Source: Arachis hypogaea (Eukaryota > Streptophyta > Magnoliopsida > Fabales > Fabaceae). Taken from it: a stretch of 64,000 nt of DNA. Position numbers and translations under genes: made by a program. The stretch covers positions 6,262,001-6,326,000 of the forward strand of contig NC_092040.1 of the NCBI RefSeq assembly GCF_003086295.3, written 5' to 3'. The notes beneath the pieces were generated by a model. The model saw only the letters and a program-made list of their open reading frames with translations, was not told where the DNA came from and did no database searches. This document shows, in pieces, positions 36,879 through 51,627 of the stretch (the first letter of the stretch is position 1; every line of letters begins with the position of its first letter).

Positions 36879-37878
36879 NNNNNNNNNNNNNNNNNNNNNN
36901 NNNNNNNNNNNNNNNNNNNNNNNNNNNNNNNNNNNNNNNNNNNNNNNNNNNNNNNNNNNNNNNNNNNNNNNNNNNNNNNNNNNNNNNNNNNNNNNNNNNN
37001 NNNNNNNNNNNNNNNNNNNNNNNNNNNNNNNNNNNNNNNNNNNNNNNNNNNNNNNNNNNNNNNNNNNNNNNNNNNNNNNNNNNNNNNNNNNNNNNNNNNN
37101 NNNNNNNNNNNNNNNNNNNNNNNNNNNNNNNNNNNNNNNNNNNNNNNNNNNNNNNNNNNNNNNNNNNNNNNNNNNNNNNNNNNNNNNNNNNNNNNNNNNN
37201 NNNNNNNNNNNNNNNNNNNNNNNNNNNNNNNNNNNNNNNNNNNNNNNNNNNNNNNNNNNNNNNNNNNNNNNNNNNNNNNNNNNNNNNNNNNNNNNNNNNN
37301 NNNNNNNNNNNNNNNNNNNNNNNNNNNNNNNNNNNNNNNNNNNNNNNNNNNNNNNNNNNNNNNNNNNNNNNNNNNNNNNNNNNNNNNNNNNNNNNNNNNN
37401 NNNNNNNNNNNNNNNNNNNNNNNNNNNNNNNNNNNNNNNNNNNNNNNNNNNNNNNNNNNNNNNNNNNNNNNNNNNNNNNNNNNNNNNNNNNNNNNNNNNN
37501 NNNNNNNNNNNNNNNNNNNNNNNNNNNNNNNNNNNNNNNNNNNNNNNNNNNNNNNNNNNNNNNNNNNNNNNNNNNNNNNNNNNNNNNNNNNNNNNNNNNN
37601 NNNNNNNNNNNNNNNNNNNNNNNNNNNNNNNNNNNNNNNNNNNNNNNNNNNNNNNNNNNNNNNNNNNNNNNNNNNNNNNNNNNNNNNNNNNNNNNNNNNN
37701 NNNNNNNNNNNNNNNNNNNNNNNNNNNNNNNNNNNNNNNNNNNNNNNNNNNNNNNNNNNNNNNNNNNNNNNNNNNNNNNNNNNNNNNNNNNNNNNNNNNN
37801 NNNNNNNNNNNNNNNNNNNNNNNNNNNNNNNNNNNNNNNNNNNNNNNNNNNNNNNNNNNNNNNNNNNNNNNNNNNNNN
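36879..37878. other. Assembly gap, exactly 1000 N
   Basis: A run of exactly 1000 N, a placeholder length used for gaps of unknown size. It interrupts the separase gene on its left and is followed at once by sequence matching 6412 onward. Confidence 0.99.
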
Positions 37879-37886
37879 AAAAAAAA

Positions 37887-38044
37887 TGATACGAATCAGT
37901 ATTTTATTAAAATTTAATAAATATTTAATTATAAAAAAATATATAATTTTATATTATTAAATATAATTTTAAATCATTAAAAATAATAATGATAACTAAT
38001 CCATGATTATAAATCATCAAATATGCTGATTCCTTACATTAATG
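37887..38044 (-). mobile_element. Right-hand copy of the decayed family A MITE
   Basis: Matches 6421-6578 with minor indels. The sequence resumes after the N gap within or at the edge of this repeat. Confidence 0.5.
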
Positions 38045-39778
38045 TATCTAATATTACAAAATAATAAAATAATAACAACACATTTTTTTGTGTAGTATAT
38101 ACCAAAGCGTAGCCCACATGCGTTGCACCTGCGCCACGTCCTTCTCTTCATTCTGGTTTAGAGAAATGGAGACCAGCGCCGTCCTGACAAGCTTTCGGCT
38201 CAGTTTCCGATCTGTCCCTCCCTCACACTCTTCTCTCCGTCTCCAAGGTATCTCGCTCCCCATCTATCTCATTCATTATTTCTTCTCAGTTCCATCTCAT
38301 TTTTGATCAATTTTCAGCTCCAAAAGCAGTTTCTTCCCCTTTCCCACAACCATGTGCTGCACCACCCTTATCCTCACTCTACGCTACTCCTTCTCTTCAA
38401 ATGCGTCGTACAGTCAACCGTTGAATAGCAGACATAGAATGGGACAACTCTGGATTCGGTCTTCAACCTATGATTACATTGTACATCATGAAATGTCAAA
38501 CGCGGAACCTTCTCGAAAGGTGAACTCAAACCGTTGGCAACATTGAACCATCCGCTGGTGTTCTCAACTATGGCAGGGTATTCGAGGGTTTGAAGGCATA
38601 CGTAAGGAAGATGGCAACATTCTTCTCTTCCGTCCAGAAGAAAATGCTTTAGGTGCAGATGGTGCAGAGCGCATGTGTATGCCTTCTCCTACTGTTGACC
38701 AGTTCGTTGAACTATAAAGACACTGTTTGGCAAACAAACGTTGGGTATCCTTATCCCATCTACCATTATACATTGTTATGCTTTTGAGGTGAAATCTAAT
38801 TTGGCTTTGATTTCAGGTCCCCCTATGGTAAAGGCTATGTAATTAGCCATGGCTAATGGAAGTGGACCTGTAACTGTCTTGCACCCGCTCAGAGTACACA
38901 TTTCTCATATAGTTTCACCTGTTGGAACTACTTTAAGGTAATCAATCTTTAAGTAATTCCTGTTTGCTTTTGGAAAATTACACAAAATGGTATAGAATTT
39001 TAGTATGGATAAGTAGAAATTATGTGTGCTTTTTTTATGAGAGTTTAAAAGGATTTGATTTGTAGCTTGTAAATATGACGAAACCTTATAGTAACTTCTA
39101 ACGGTCCACTGTAATATCGTCCTCATTTGCAGGTTGTGATCTGATGGATCATAATGGTTGTTATTATTAATTGACAATTATAATCATCTCTGTTTGTATT
39201 TTTGTTGTAATTTGAACATACTTGTAATGCTGTCTTCTAAAAATTTATGGTATCAATTTATCACAGGAAGGTTTGGGCCCAATCATTTGATTATGAGAAT
39301 GAATTAACATCGTGCAATTCCCGGTGCACTGGAAGTGTGAAGACATCGGAAACTATGCGCAGTAAGTCTTATCTCTTTTTTCTTTGTTTCGTTGGCAGTT
39401 GATTGCAGAGTTGTCTTCTGTTCGCATCAGTTAATGTTGCGAGTTCAAAGATACATTTTAAGTACTTCTACTTTTACAAAAGCTTGAGTTTTCTGTTTGA
39501 TTATTCTTATTTCATTTTTTGTCTACAACATTGTTTGAGTTTTTGTTGCTGATCTTAATTCTCTTTTTTTTTTTCACCGGCATACTTAACTTTTGGCTTT
39601 TGGAAATGAAAATCCTGATCTTCTCCAATTCCTTCGCACAAAAATTGCTCTGGTAGGTTCTGAAGCAATCAGTAGCAAGGCCAAAGGCTTCTGATGTTTA
39701 TACCTGATTGTTGCAAAAATATCTGAGAGGTTTCTTCTGCATGAATTTGTGTTAAGGTATTTTTTGTACCTGTTGATT

Positions 39779-39960
39779 TATATCTACAAGAGTATCAGTA
39801 CCTTTGAGATAATTATATTTTTAAATTATTTCTAAATTTGAAATTTTTAAAAAGATTGATCTTAATTAAAAAGATATTTAACAACTATTTAATTAAACAT
39901 ATTATAAAAGTATGTATTATAGATTTTATAGGTACTATAGTACTATGTATCTTATTATCA
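39779..39960 (-). repeat. Right-hand copy of the intron 5 family B repeat
   Basis: Corresponds to 8440-8630 with many one-base deletions; AGAGTATCAGTACC is retained at its left end. Confidence 0.55.
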
Positions 39961-40225
39961 AAATATAATTTTAAAAATTTTTTATATTTTTATATATATT
40001 GGTAAAATCTTTAATTTTAAAGATATTCGCTAAATTATATCTTGCATAATTATTTTATAAAAAATAAAAAAAAAATAATAATAAATTTATAAAATTCGCC
40101 CTGCAATCAAAATTTCTGATCGTTTCGTTTATATATAGATCGTTTGCGGCAACCTCCTGTTACACTATCTTGTGTTTCGTCCACTCTTGGCCATATGATA
40201 TCAATAGATTATAGTTATTTTTCAA

Positions 40226-41754
40226 CTAGAAGAGACTCGCGCTATGCGGGAGTTGATAAATATGATAGTATATAATAATATTAAAATTATTATGTTGGTA
40301 AATTAAATTAAATAGTGTAACTAAAGTTAATTTAAAAGGTTGTTTTATTTAAAATAATTTGTAGTACAAAAGATTGGATATGAAATTGTATAAAGTGACA
40401 TTTATTTGTAGTTTGATTTTGGCATGTTTTAGTTGATGGACTTAGTCTTCTTAGGTCGCTGTCCTCCTTTTTATTGGTTGTTGTAGAGTTGTTGGTTTCT
40501 TTTTCATCGAATTCTTGTGAAGACATTTCTTATGAATTGTTGAATTATATACCTTTCTATTGTGTTATTGTTCATCTTTGGATGGATGTTTCTTCCGAAA
40601 TTGTCTTGAATTTGGTATGGTTTCTTTATCTTAATCTCTTGATGGGATGTGATCTCGGTCTGATGATATTAGTGTTGACGAAGTTGATTTCTATAATCAA
40701 TGAATAATTAAACTAGAAATAAAATGATATCTTGAAATAGTGATTTTTTTGGAGTAGACCTGTTTTATGTTGTGTGATGGTGTTGAGATTAGTGTTTTTT
40801 GTTAGAAAAAAGTTTTGGTAACAGTGTATTGTTGAGAAATTTTTTGATATTAAAATTATTTACTTTGACTTCAAATTAAATGTGAGGTTGCCAAATTTTT
40901 CAATTAGAGTGGTGCTTCATTTCATTACTTTCTGGAATGTCATTATATTGAACCAGTCGTGCCAAATTTTTTTTTTCTTTGCCATCAATAGTACAAAAAT
41001 TGTGTAGCCTTCATCTGAAAATAAGTAGTGGTAGTAAGCTAATAATTGATAGATGAGGATTATGAAAAATATATAGAATTACCTTATTGTTGAATATGTG
41101 TGGGTTTTTATGTCAGCAAATATGTTATTCATTTTCATCTAATATAATCCTTTATAGCAAGAGACTCTTTCTTTGTGTTGTTAATGTTTTTCATAGATGA
41201 CCACGCAACTTGATAACCAATTGTCTATTTTTGGTGATATGTCTAAAGAAGATGCTCCATTGAGTAAGTTTGAGATATGTGTAGTCGAAAATATTTTTTT
41301 GAGCTAAATTTGATTATTTGAAGGAATATTGATAAGAGACTTATATAAGTAGGTCAAATAGTAAGAATTTGAATACTTATAACGTAAAATTTATTATGAT
41401 TAATAAATTTTTATGACATTTGAATATGGAGTTTTACATTAATGATTATTATAGAAATTAATTATTGAGATTATAATTATTATTGTTTATAATGATGAGA
41501 TGTAATAAGTCAAAAGATAGATTCAATGTCTTGTACGTGTACATTGATTAAACACTATTATTTTATTAATACAGTGTTTTTTAGTTTTTATATTTTATTT
41601 TTTTGTTGTTTAAAATATAATTGATTTGACAAAAATTGAGTGGTTGATTCTAAAGTTTTGCAAGTAACGATATTACGACATGGATTAAATAAGGAGAACA
41701 TGTCATGAAATAATGTAAATAAACTTATCTATCACTTTTAATATTAAGAATAGA
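40226..41754 (-). mobile_element. Right-hand copy of the intron 5 Helitron
   Basis: Same CTAG end (40226-40229, preceded by A) and same opposite end (GA at 41753-41754, followed by T) as 8929-10572, but 1529 bp long against 1644, through scattered small deletions. Confidence 0.8.
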
Positions 41755-42540
41755 TTCTGCTTGTATGTTTTTGTTGTCAGTATTCTACTATTCTGGGTTA
41801 ACATTTATTAGTGCTGAAGATTGATTACTGAATTCTTTACCCTCATGCAGTTTATGTGTTATCTAGAAAAGCATGTCATCTGAAGCTCACGTATATACTT
41901 TTCATATATTCATTTGCTTTCAGGGCAACAAATTTCTACTCTGCTATTAAAGGACTATCCTACCTGCATTACTCGAAAGAGTATAATCGATGTTGCACGA
42001 AGCCAAGGGTTCAGGTACCAGGCTTTGGTTTAGGAGTGATTGTTTGGAATATTATTTGTCAATAATTAATCAGAATGAATGTATTTGGTACAAATGTAAT
42101 GTTGGTATTATAGTTCCAAGGTCATGGGTCTGAATTTTGTTTCTAGACTTTGATATACTGGTTTTGTTTATTTACATATGAATATGTGCAGGTGGAGGAG
42201 CGACTGTCTCTGTGGATGATTGATAGATGCTGATGAGGTCTTCTGCACAGGGACAGCTGTGGTTGTGTCACTGTAGGCGTGTACTTATCTTGGGACAGGT
42301 ATCCTCCCTCCATCATCTTTACAAACATTGACACACTTGTTAAAACATTCCAGTGATTGGCTATGCGATTTAGCTATTAGTAGGTACTAGGAAAAAAAAT
42401 GAACCAGTGATTGACATTATTAAACTACTGTAGGGTATCCATGGAGAGATTGGAGCAGTGTCCCAGCAACTCTATGTGTCCTTACAGACTACAGATGGGT
42501 ATTAAGAGGATGTGATGAATTGGACTGTTGAGCTGGATAG

Positions 42541-45500
42541 GCAACAAAAATAGCTGGACTGCATCTCCGTGCAAATCTCCAATCACTAGACTAGTTCTTT
42601 TAAATTTTGCTTTTGGATATTAGTTCTGTGATAGTCACTGGGGTGTGTGTATTGCTATTGAATTACCATAGCAAGCACGTAAGGAAACAGTTGCATTGTT
42701 TATTTCTTGCAGTTGGAGAAGTCTTATCAGTGGATTTAGTTTAAGTTATTTTTTGTGAAACTAGACTTTTTTTTTTTTATTTGTAAATTGTTTACCCTAT
42801 ATATAGGGTTATAGGAAGCATATTTTGGTTTCTAGACTAGCTTTTGGTGGAAGAAAATAGCAGTTTATATCTTTTATAGGCATTTTTGGCCACCTAGTTT
42901 GCGTCTTATGCATCCGATTTTCACACAATTAGCAACTACATCGCAATTGAACTTTTTTTGCCACTCATTGTACCTAAGTGGAATGTGTTCTATATTGAAA
43001 AAATATTCACAGCTGACTATTGGTTGCCAGAATGCATAACGTTGCAATCATAAGCAACATACCTTCGAATATCACATTCAATTCTTTGTTTAAATACTCG
43101 GTTGTGCCTTTCTAAGACGTACCTTGAATCAACTGAATTTATAATTTCCAAGTATTTACTAGTTGCTAATATATACAAGGGTTTGGAAGGTGAAGGGTTA
43201 GCTCAGTTAAATAGTAGTGTCTTAGAGAGTTAGTCTCCAGTTGAAAAATAGCTATAATGCTTTAACGATAAAGAGATTAACAGACATCTTTGTTGTGATC
43301 TAAAAGTAACTGAGTGCATGCTCTATTATTTTTTCACATATATTTTTTTCTTTATATAATGATTAGATGGTTTAGGTCATGATCAAGTATGAAGGCAACC
43401 TTTTGACCTTTTCCTTTCTTTTACCTCATGTATAAAAATTGGAAAGTATGTCTTGTAATATGTGATTTTTATTATTTTGTAATAAAAATGGAAAAGTACA
43501 AGAATATAATAAACATAAATGTGCAAACAATTCAGAATAGTCTTACAATAAGACATTGTTGCTATAACATTAGTTTTAAAGAGAAAACAAAGACAACTAT
43601 CCGGATTTCTAATTCTCATCGCTGTGTGAAAGGCAGCGGCTACCCAAATAACAGAATAATAATATTAACAATGTGGGAAAAAAAAGGCAGTGATGAGGGA
43701 GACCCAATACATGGAATAGTAGGAGAGATATGTTGAGATATACCTGTTCTTATATTGTAAATGGAGACTTGTGTATATCACTTTCATGCACTAATTTTTA
43801 TTACTGTATCCATCCCACAAACATTATATGTAAAGGCTATTTCATTAATCAAGAAAAATAAACATAAAGAGGCATGACAAAATGTAACATTTAAGGAAAA
43901 TCATAGAATGGTTGTAGAGTATGAGGATTCATAACGATATAAATACAAAAATCAATAATAAATTAATTATCCATATAAAATATATATTAAATAATACATG
44001 TAAATAAACATAAATTAATACATAATAACTAATTTAATTTGAATTTTATTAGGTAGATAATAATTTTTGTGAATAATGTGAACAATAGGATCTAAAATTA
44101 GTCCAATAAAGTAAAAACACACTACACCTCTAAATTACTCCCCTAATTTTAATATAGATAATCATTCGCACACCTAATAAATTGAACATCTGATATATTC
44201 ATTGTTCACATTATTAGTATTTCATTGTCTATCTGTACTTTTCATTTAATTTTTAGTATCAACTTAACATTTTGGATGACTTAATACTTGCTACAATGAA
44301 TTCAGATGATAATGGATACCGGTCTTCAAAGCTTGCATAATATGTTTATTGTAATAGCTAACTAAGAGAAATATTTGAAAATGATTAGAATTTATTATTT
44401 TGGTTAATAATTAGTTAACAATATTTACAATTATGGGTTCAAAGTATATTATTAGATTATTCGACTAAAAAAATTAAATTAATGGCTAAAAATATTAGGT
44501 CAAAAATAATAAATTCTATTTGTTCTCAAGTTTCTCTCGCCAATTAATTCATGAAATGTTCATCAGTGGAACTTCCTGGCTTATGGTCACTACTCACTAG
44601 CTAGCTAGCTTACACTGCTGCTGGGTCCACCAAGTCTTTCAGAACATAATATTTAAGTGCGTGCTTAAACATAAATGTTGTGAATAATTCAAGAAGTTAG
44701 GAGTGATATGATACGGTCCTATCTATGTATGTCTTCTTACGATCATTCGTAGCTTTGTCAAGATCAGGTCACACCTCCGCAACAAACCAATGAAAGCATC
44801 AAGATCAGATCAGGTCCATCTATGTTCTAGAAACTCATCCAGTAAGATAAAGTCGGGGCAAGTTGGAGTTGAAAATTAATTACCATATATCATCTACAGT
44901 AATAGAAAATGATTTCTAGTTATTGACTTAATATATTATATATAATGACCATACATTATATTAATTAAAGTATGTCGCATTATATAAATCCAATTCTTTG
45001 AACCAGTGTAGTATATATGATGATGACTGTATATCACAGTTACTCTCTTCATGTGATAGCACCGAGATTCCGACCGTTTATAAGATCCAGGGTAAAATTA
45101 AATAGAAATAATACAACTTCTAAATTACTTTCTAAAGTTATATGGTCGCAATGCTTTGTCTGCAATGCTCTTTTAGTTGCGAACAAAATTGGTGAAAACT
45201 ACCATGTAACTAGTGTTTTTATCCGTAAAATATAATTTTTTTAAAATATATATCGGATTTGCTCTGATGTTATAGATTATGACACAAAAAAATTATAAAA
45301 TCAAACTACTTTTATAAAAAAATCGTAAGGGATAAAAGTTCTCGTCAGCTAAGAAGACTAAGGTTTCGTAGATAAAAATTAAATAATAAGTTTTTTGGTT
45401 ATTATTTTCATGTGAAAGAGTTTAATTTATTACTAATAAGAATTAATTTAATATTCGTTATTTAAAATTTGAAACGATTTAACTTGTATACTTTTGATTA

Positions 45501-45888
45501 GGTGTTAAGTCTGTTACACAAATAAAAATAATTAATTTTTATACTTATTATTTAAAAATAATATTTTTTTCTCTCTATATATAAAAATATAATTAAATAT
45601 TAGTATAAAAAAATTATATTGATAGTTATAAAATTAACTCAAAATTAATTTTTTAAACAATTGAATCTTGATTTTAACTTTTAATTATAATATTAGGATT
45701 CTCTCCAAATTATATTTAATAAATATTTGAAAGAAGAGAAATAAAAATATAGATTAAAAAGATAAGTAGTGAAAATTTAAAATTAAATAAAAAAACTAAA
45801 AAAATATGTATATAATAATAATAATATTTGTTATTTGAATTATATATTTTGTTAATTTTATTTTTGTAGAATAAAAGGATAAAAAAAT
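42541..45888. other. Right-hand copy of the aminotransferase downstream region
   Basis: Corresponds to about 11411-15172. It lacks about 297 bp present at 12764-13060, with the junction near 43803. Indels are frequent before about 43.9 kb and rare after it. No gene recognised. Confidence 0.65.
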
Positions 45889-46746
45889 AGAGAATAAGAG
45901 AAAGAAGAGAGAAAGATAAAGATGAAGATTGAGAGAGGAAGTTTGTTAATTTTGAAAGAACAAATTTTATTTTAATTATAAAAAAATATCAGGTGACACA
46001 TTTGATTTTTTAAATTACTAATATAAATTATAAATTATATATAGAGTGGAAAGAGTATAGAGAAATAGAAAAAAAGAGAGAGATAGATAAGAGAATTTAA
46101 GAAGGGAGTTTATGAATTTCTGAGATAAATATTTCTTCTCAATTTTAATAAGACAACATTACGTGACACATTTAGTTGTTAAATTAGATAATAATATATA
46201 AATATATAATAAATTATATATAGAGTGAGACATAGAAAAAAAAAAGAAAGATAGATGAAAAAAATTTAGGAAGGGAGTTTATTAATTTTAGAAGAAAATA
46301 TTTCTCTCAAGTTTAATAAGAGTATCATATGACACATTTTATTATTAAATTAGATAGTAATATATAATATAATATATAATATAGCTATATTTTAATTTTA
46401 ATTTTAATATTTTAATTTTAATTTTAATACAATTAAAGAATGTCATGTTGCATATTTTGATTATCAAATTTATAATTAGTCATTGATATAAAAGAGATAG
46501 AGTAGTTAAAGGAATGAGAGGAATAGATAAAGGGAGAGGGGAGAGGGAAGAGGGATAATTCTTTAATTTTGGAGGGAAAGATTTAATTTCAATTGTAATG
46601 ATGGAATGATATATGGCACATTTTGGTTGTAAAAGTAGTAGAGAGAAGGGAATAATCTTTAATTTTAGAGAAAAATATTGATTTCAATTGTATAAGGAAG
46701 AAGTGACATGTGACACATTTAGTTGTAAAATTAGTAATATATAATA
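45889..46746 (+). repeat. Right-hand copy of the degenerate satellite-like array
   Basis: Corresponds to 15171-16033, with the same diverged units and only a few one-base differences. Confidence 0.7.
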
Positions 46747-49700
46747 GATTCATTTCATGTAAGTTAATAATTAAGAATTATTAAATAATTTAATAGATTT
46801 AACTAAATTATAATCTAACAGCTATCAATTATAAATTTACATGAAAACAACTGCACTTGAATTTTCATTTATAAAATATTTTACAAATATATTTTAAAGG
46901 ATAAAAAAAACTTGTGTAGAAATTCTCATACCAAATTTGCAATTATTGGATCACATCTACATCTTAATAATTTTGTTTACCAAACCTAATAAAATAATAA
47001 AGCTAATACTATTCGTTAATTACTGTGTTTATATATGTGCACAATAATAGAAAAATAACCTAGTCAATAAAGATCCTTGAGGTGTCATGGTTTATCATAC
47101 ACAGGATCGTGTCAAAAAGACCCTTTCAAACCTAAGAGCTAGGTCCACCAAATCACCATTACGCAACGATGATGGAAAAAGAAAAGCCCTCAACAAACTG
47201 TGCGTCTTTTTTTTTTTTTCTCCTTTGCTGAAAATGTTAGTTTACTTAATTTCAACACCGAGGAAAAGAAGAGAGAAATTGAGTGGGAACTGATTAGAAG
47301 AGAGGGTGGCATACACCACCATGCAAGACCGTTTCCTTGTTAAAAAGTTGTGTGTGCTTTTTTTTGTTTACTTTTAAGCACACATGAAATTCAACGCCTT
47401 TTCTTTATAAATGCATTGTTTGACTCTTACCCTTTCATCTCATTGTCAAGTCTTGTGCTTTTTTAACTTGTGTTGAATAATTTAATAATGGCTGGACTAA
47501 AGCAATTCTTAATTTTGATGCTATAATTTCAAGTTAATGGGGGGAAGAGAAGACTAATTGATCGCACTAAATTAAAGTATATGGATGTTGGATAATGTAC
47601 AAACTGTACCCACCAAATCCACTATCCTTCATACACACCTTTTTCTTGTGTAGTCTTCGATCTCCATCTTCATTCATATTCATAACTAGTCTTAATTCAT
47701 TTTATAATTTCCTTTCCTTTTTGCTAATTATTCTTTCTGTTGTATTGATTATCTTCAATTCATATATATATAACACAAGGCTTTGATCGAATAGTCGAAT
47801 ATATATCCTTTCAAATTTATAAAGTACTTAATTAAACTTTTAAAGTTTAATGTTGTAATGAAATAAATTTTGTAAATATATTTAGCACTGAAGTAATCAC
47901 AATCAAGTGAAGAAAACTCCAAAAGCACACATATATATATACAGCTAAGAGTGGAAAAGATATATAGTAGCTAGAGATCTAGAACCACAGGAAGTCAACC
48001 ATGAAGAATAATTGACAATTAGTAGGTAAAAGACAACTGGAATCGGCCATCTCTATATATGAATCCAGTGAAGGACATTGCATGGTTTATATCATATATA
48101 CCTAGAAAAGAATCACTAGATAGTGGAAAACTGACCTAATTATTGATTTATTATTATTATTGTTATTCATACAATTGTGTGTATTATAATACTATAGATC
48201 ATAGTTGTATATTAGGCTTTATAAAACTTGAGTAGCTTAACCTATTACCATTATCCCAATAATGATATTAGGGCCTGGTTGGATGGTGAGATTATTTTGT
48301 AGTCCCAAACAATAGTAACACTATTGGTCGTAATATTATTATATTATAAAGACTTTGTAATAAATGATAAGTATGAAAGATGAGAGTTTAGAGCACACCT
48401 GGTCTAATTTGTGACGTATTAGATCTAGATGTGATAGTGGGGATCCTACCTGTTGACTGCCATATTCACACCAAATTACCTTGTCCTTTTCCGTAGGAAA
48501 AAACAAACCTAGAGAAGATAGTCCCTACTTGCATCTTAATTAATCTGATTAATTTTAACAAACTATTCATTTTATTGATAACTTTATCATTTATTCTAGT
48601 AGTATATATTATAATAATTACATTGATCATAATATTTTATTTAAAATAATATTTTTTATTATTTAACAATGTTTTTTAAATAATATTACTAAAAAATATT
48701 ACCAAAAGTACAAAAAATAAAAATGTGGTTTTAGTTTAGCAATACTTCATAGCTATGTAGCCATAATTTTAGATTACATTAATTTGATTTTTTGTATAAT
48801 TATACATTCAATCAGAAGCATGGTAGATTAAGAAACATAAAATAAAAGAGTACTAATATTCTTTTAGGGGAGAAGAAAGAAGCTTCTTTTCGATGCTTTG
48901 CCACGAGAAAAATGATATGAGCAAATATGAATTTTTTTTATAGTTATTTCAAAATTGTTTTCCTATACTTTTTCCCAGGGTGGGTTATGTTTGGACCATG
49001 TAGTAATTACCAATTAATGACATGTCGGCTGATTACTACCATATAGAAAATACTGATTTAGTATTAGCAAAGAAGATACCTTACAATTTATATTTAATTT
49101 CACAGCTCTTTCTACGTTTCCTCTGATCTAACATTTTTTCCTTCACTCTTTCTATTTCTAAGTCTCTTTATGGAAAATGATATTAAATATCTTGCTTTCT
49201 ACCTTAGCTAGTCAAATATTAGCAAATAGATGAGATAATACACATTAAAGATAAAAGATAGAAGAAGATTTTTTTTTCTTACAAACGAATTGGCACTGTT
49301 GTACACAATGACTAAAACTTTCCTAATTTGTAGTCATTTTTTTAAATTACAAAATTGGTCAAAAATTACGTATAAAAATTAGCTATTAAATTAGTTTATA
49401 TATATTTATATAAATAATAGATTTAATAATTAATTTTGTTGAATATGTAACAGGGTTGATATTTTTATTTGATAAAGTACATCTGATGTTAATAAAAATA
49501 TTTTTTAATTTAGATATAGGAGAGAGAGTGGTGTAAGACGTAGTTGTGGAATATATAAATACTTTACATAATTATGGTGTTAGAAGTTAAAATCGAATTT
49601 TGGTATATAAATCAGACCATTTAATTTGTGTTTAAAAAATTAAAAAAATTTGGGATGCACAAATCGAATCATTCAATTTGTATATATCTTACAATTTTAA

Positions 49701-50644
49701 AAAGTACCCAAAATTACAATACTAAAATATATCACACATCTCACTTTCATATCAAAATTTTTTAGCCTAATAAAAAGGCTAAAATATGTAGCCCTAGTAA
49801 ACAAAGGCAACTCCTTCCATTACGGGAGTTTTTTTAAAAAAAAAACATTCCTGCATAACTTGCATTACAAACTAAGATATGGAAGAACCAAGAATAAGCA
49901 CAATTTCTTTATCAGATTGTTAATGAAATGAAGGTTGTTACTAGGAGATAGAGATAGATTGACAATTTTATATTTAACCAACTATGAGTTTAACCTTATT
50001 AATTAATATATAATAGTATATTTACCATTGCACAAGTTTATTATGACATTATCTGCAGGATTCTCTGGTGATCATGATGCGTAATAGATGAGTCATTCTT
50101 GGTCTAGGCATTATGTAATCAAAGAACCATTCAACCCCAAAAAAGGAGAAAAAAAAAAGTGGTTTTGATCACCATCGCTTTATTAACCTTCCAATCCAGA
50201 TTCCTTGGTAATGGTCCCACTATAACTTCACATGCATACATGCACACATGATGTATGTTTATTATATCATGATGATGATCCACCATCCATCCACAGCAAT
50301 AATAATTCAATTATTCCCCGGCATTATATTTTTTTCAGAAATAATATAAGAGAGAGGGGATAGATGGATAGGGTGTATGTATATAATATATTGATAAATA
50401 AATGAATGATGAATTATTATAGATATATAGTAGACTTAAAGAAGGACAAGGAGAAAAACATTGATCTACTTCGTCACTGGTATTCCAATTAATCCATATA
50501 ATAATAATAAAGCTTGTGTTATTTTTCTTACCCAAATACTACACCTTTTAGAAATCCCCAAAAGTCTAAGCCTCAATCTCCTTTTGAATCTCCAGGCTAT
50601 TTCTTTCTTTACTCGTTCCTCTCCCTCTCACTCTTGTTGCTTTC
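46747..50644. other. Right-hand copy of the intergenic region upstream of the MYB gene
   Basis: Corresponds to 16034-19973. About 37 bases are lost between 16.4 and 20.0 kb by comparison, mainly at homopolymers. No gene recognised. Confidence 0.6.
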
Positions 50645-50655
50645 TATATATATAA
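50645..50655 (+). promoter_or_regulatory. Probable TATA box of the second MYB copy
   Basis: TATATATATAA followed by GAGCATCC, one base shorter than the left copy and 42 bp before the start codon. Confidence 0.55.
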
Positions 50656-50697
50656 GAGCATCCATCATTACCAACATATCAGTTAAGAGAGAGAGAG

Positions 50698-51627
50698 ATG
50701 GGAAGAGCACCTTGCTGTGACAAAGCGAACGTGAAGAAAGGGCCATGGTCGCCTGAAGAAGACGCGAAACTCAAGTCTTACATCGAGCAGCACGGCACAG
50801 GAGGCAATTGGATCGCCCTCCCTCAGAAGATAGGTATATATATATACATGGATCTTAATATTAAACCACTCTTTCAGCTTAGTACATGACAATAATAAAT
50901 ACTTTCTGGTTATTAATTAATTAATTAATTAACGAATGAATTAATTGCAGGACTTAAGAGATGCGGGAAAAGCTGTCGTCTAAGATGGCTGAATTATCTT
51001 CGGCCAAACATTAAACACGGTAGTTTCTCAGAAGAAGAAGACAACATCATCTGCACCCTGTATGTTAGTATTGGAAGCAGGTGGTCTATTATAGCAGCAC
51101 AGTTACCAGGGCGCACAGACAATGACATCAAGAACTACTGGAACACCAGGCTCAAGAAGAAGCTCCTTGCAAAGCAAAGGAAACTAGACCAACCTCCTCC
51201 TATTCCTTATTGCAATTCCTCTTCTAATTCTTCTTCTTCTTCTTCAGTTCCACAACTAGTAGTACCACCTGCACCGCCTTCCATCCACGACTACGATCTC
51301 ACCTCCCTCATATCCTCCTTCCCACAGCAACACCACCTTTATCCACCGCCAAATATGTATCACCATCAGCAAGGCTTTGAAAGCTTATTGATAGATGATG
51401 ATTTGAGCCATCTCATGGCGTGTGTAGTGAGTAATAATCAACAAATGGAAGTGCAGCAGGGTTTTTATGGCAGCACGACTTCAACAGAGAGCACTACTAC
51501 TACTAGTTGGGGACCTGATATGACCTCTCTCGTTAACTACTCATCACCACCACCACCACCACCACCTTTGCTTTATCAAGATGACGCTTCACCTGCTTCT
51601 AGGTACTTTGGAATGCAAATGCTATAA
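50698..51627 (+). CDS. R2R3-MYB transcription factor, second copy
   Basis: Exons 50698-50833 and 50951-51627, 270 aa. I find no difference from the gene at 20028-20957 in exons or intron, and the identity extends about 2 kb beyond the stop codon. Domain description as for the left copy. Complete identity including the intron argues that this is the same locus assembled twice, or an extremely recent duplication; it should not be counted as a second gene without read-depth support. Confidence 0.95.

Larger units (their letters stand above)
38166..42540 (+). pseudogene. BCAT: Frame-broken second copy of the aminotransferase gene
   Basis: All eight exons of 6703-11410 can be followed here from the ATG at 38166 to the last stop at 42538-42540, but many single-base deletions, spread over exons and introns alike, destroy the reading frame. 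Between the ATG and the stop the copy is about 333 nt shorter than the left one, roughly 7%. Exon 1 already shifts (the frame runs SFRSVPPSHSS in place of [12 protein letters not shown]). Losses fall in and outside homopolymers, and introns are no more damaged than exons. I read it as low-quality consensus at a contig start; a real pseudogene would be expected to show many substitutions, and few are seen. Confidence 0.85.

Noticed and set aside
36861..37889. A 342-codon open frame
   Set aside because: It exists only because the N run contains no stop codons.
38166..42540. Right-hand aminotransferase as a genuine pseudogene
   Set aside because: Damage is mainly single-base deletion, equal in exons and introns, and fades with distance from the gap; this fits consensus error better than neutral decay.
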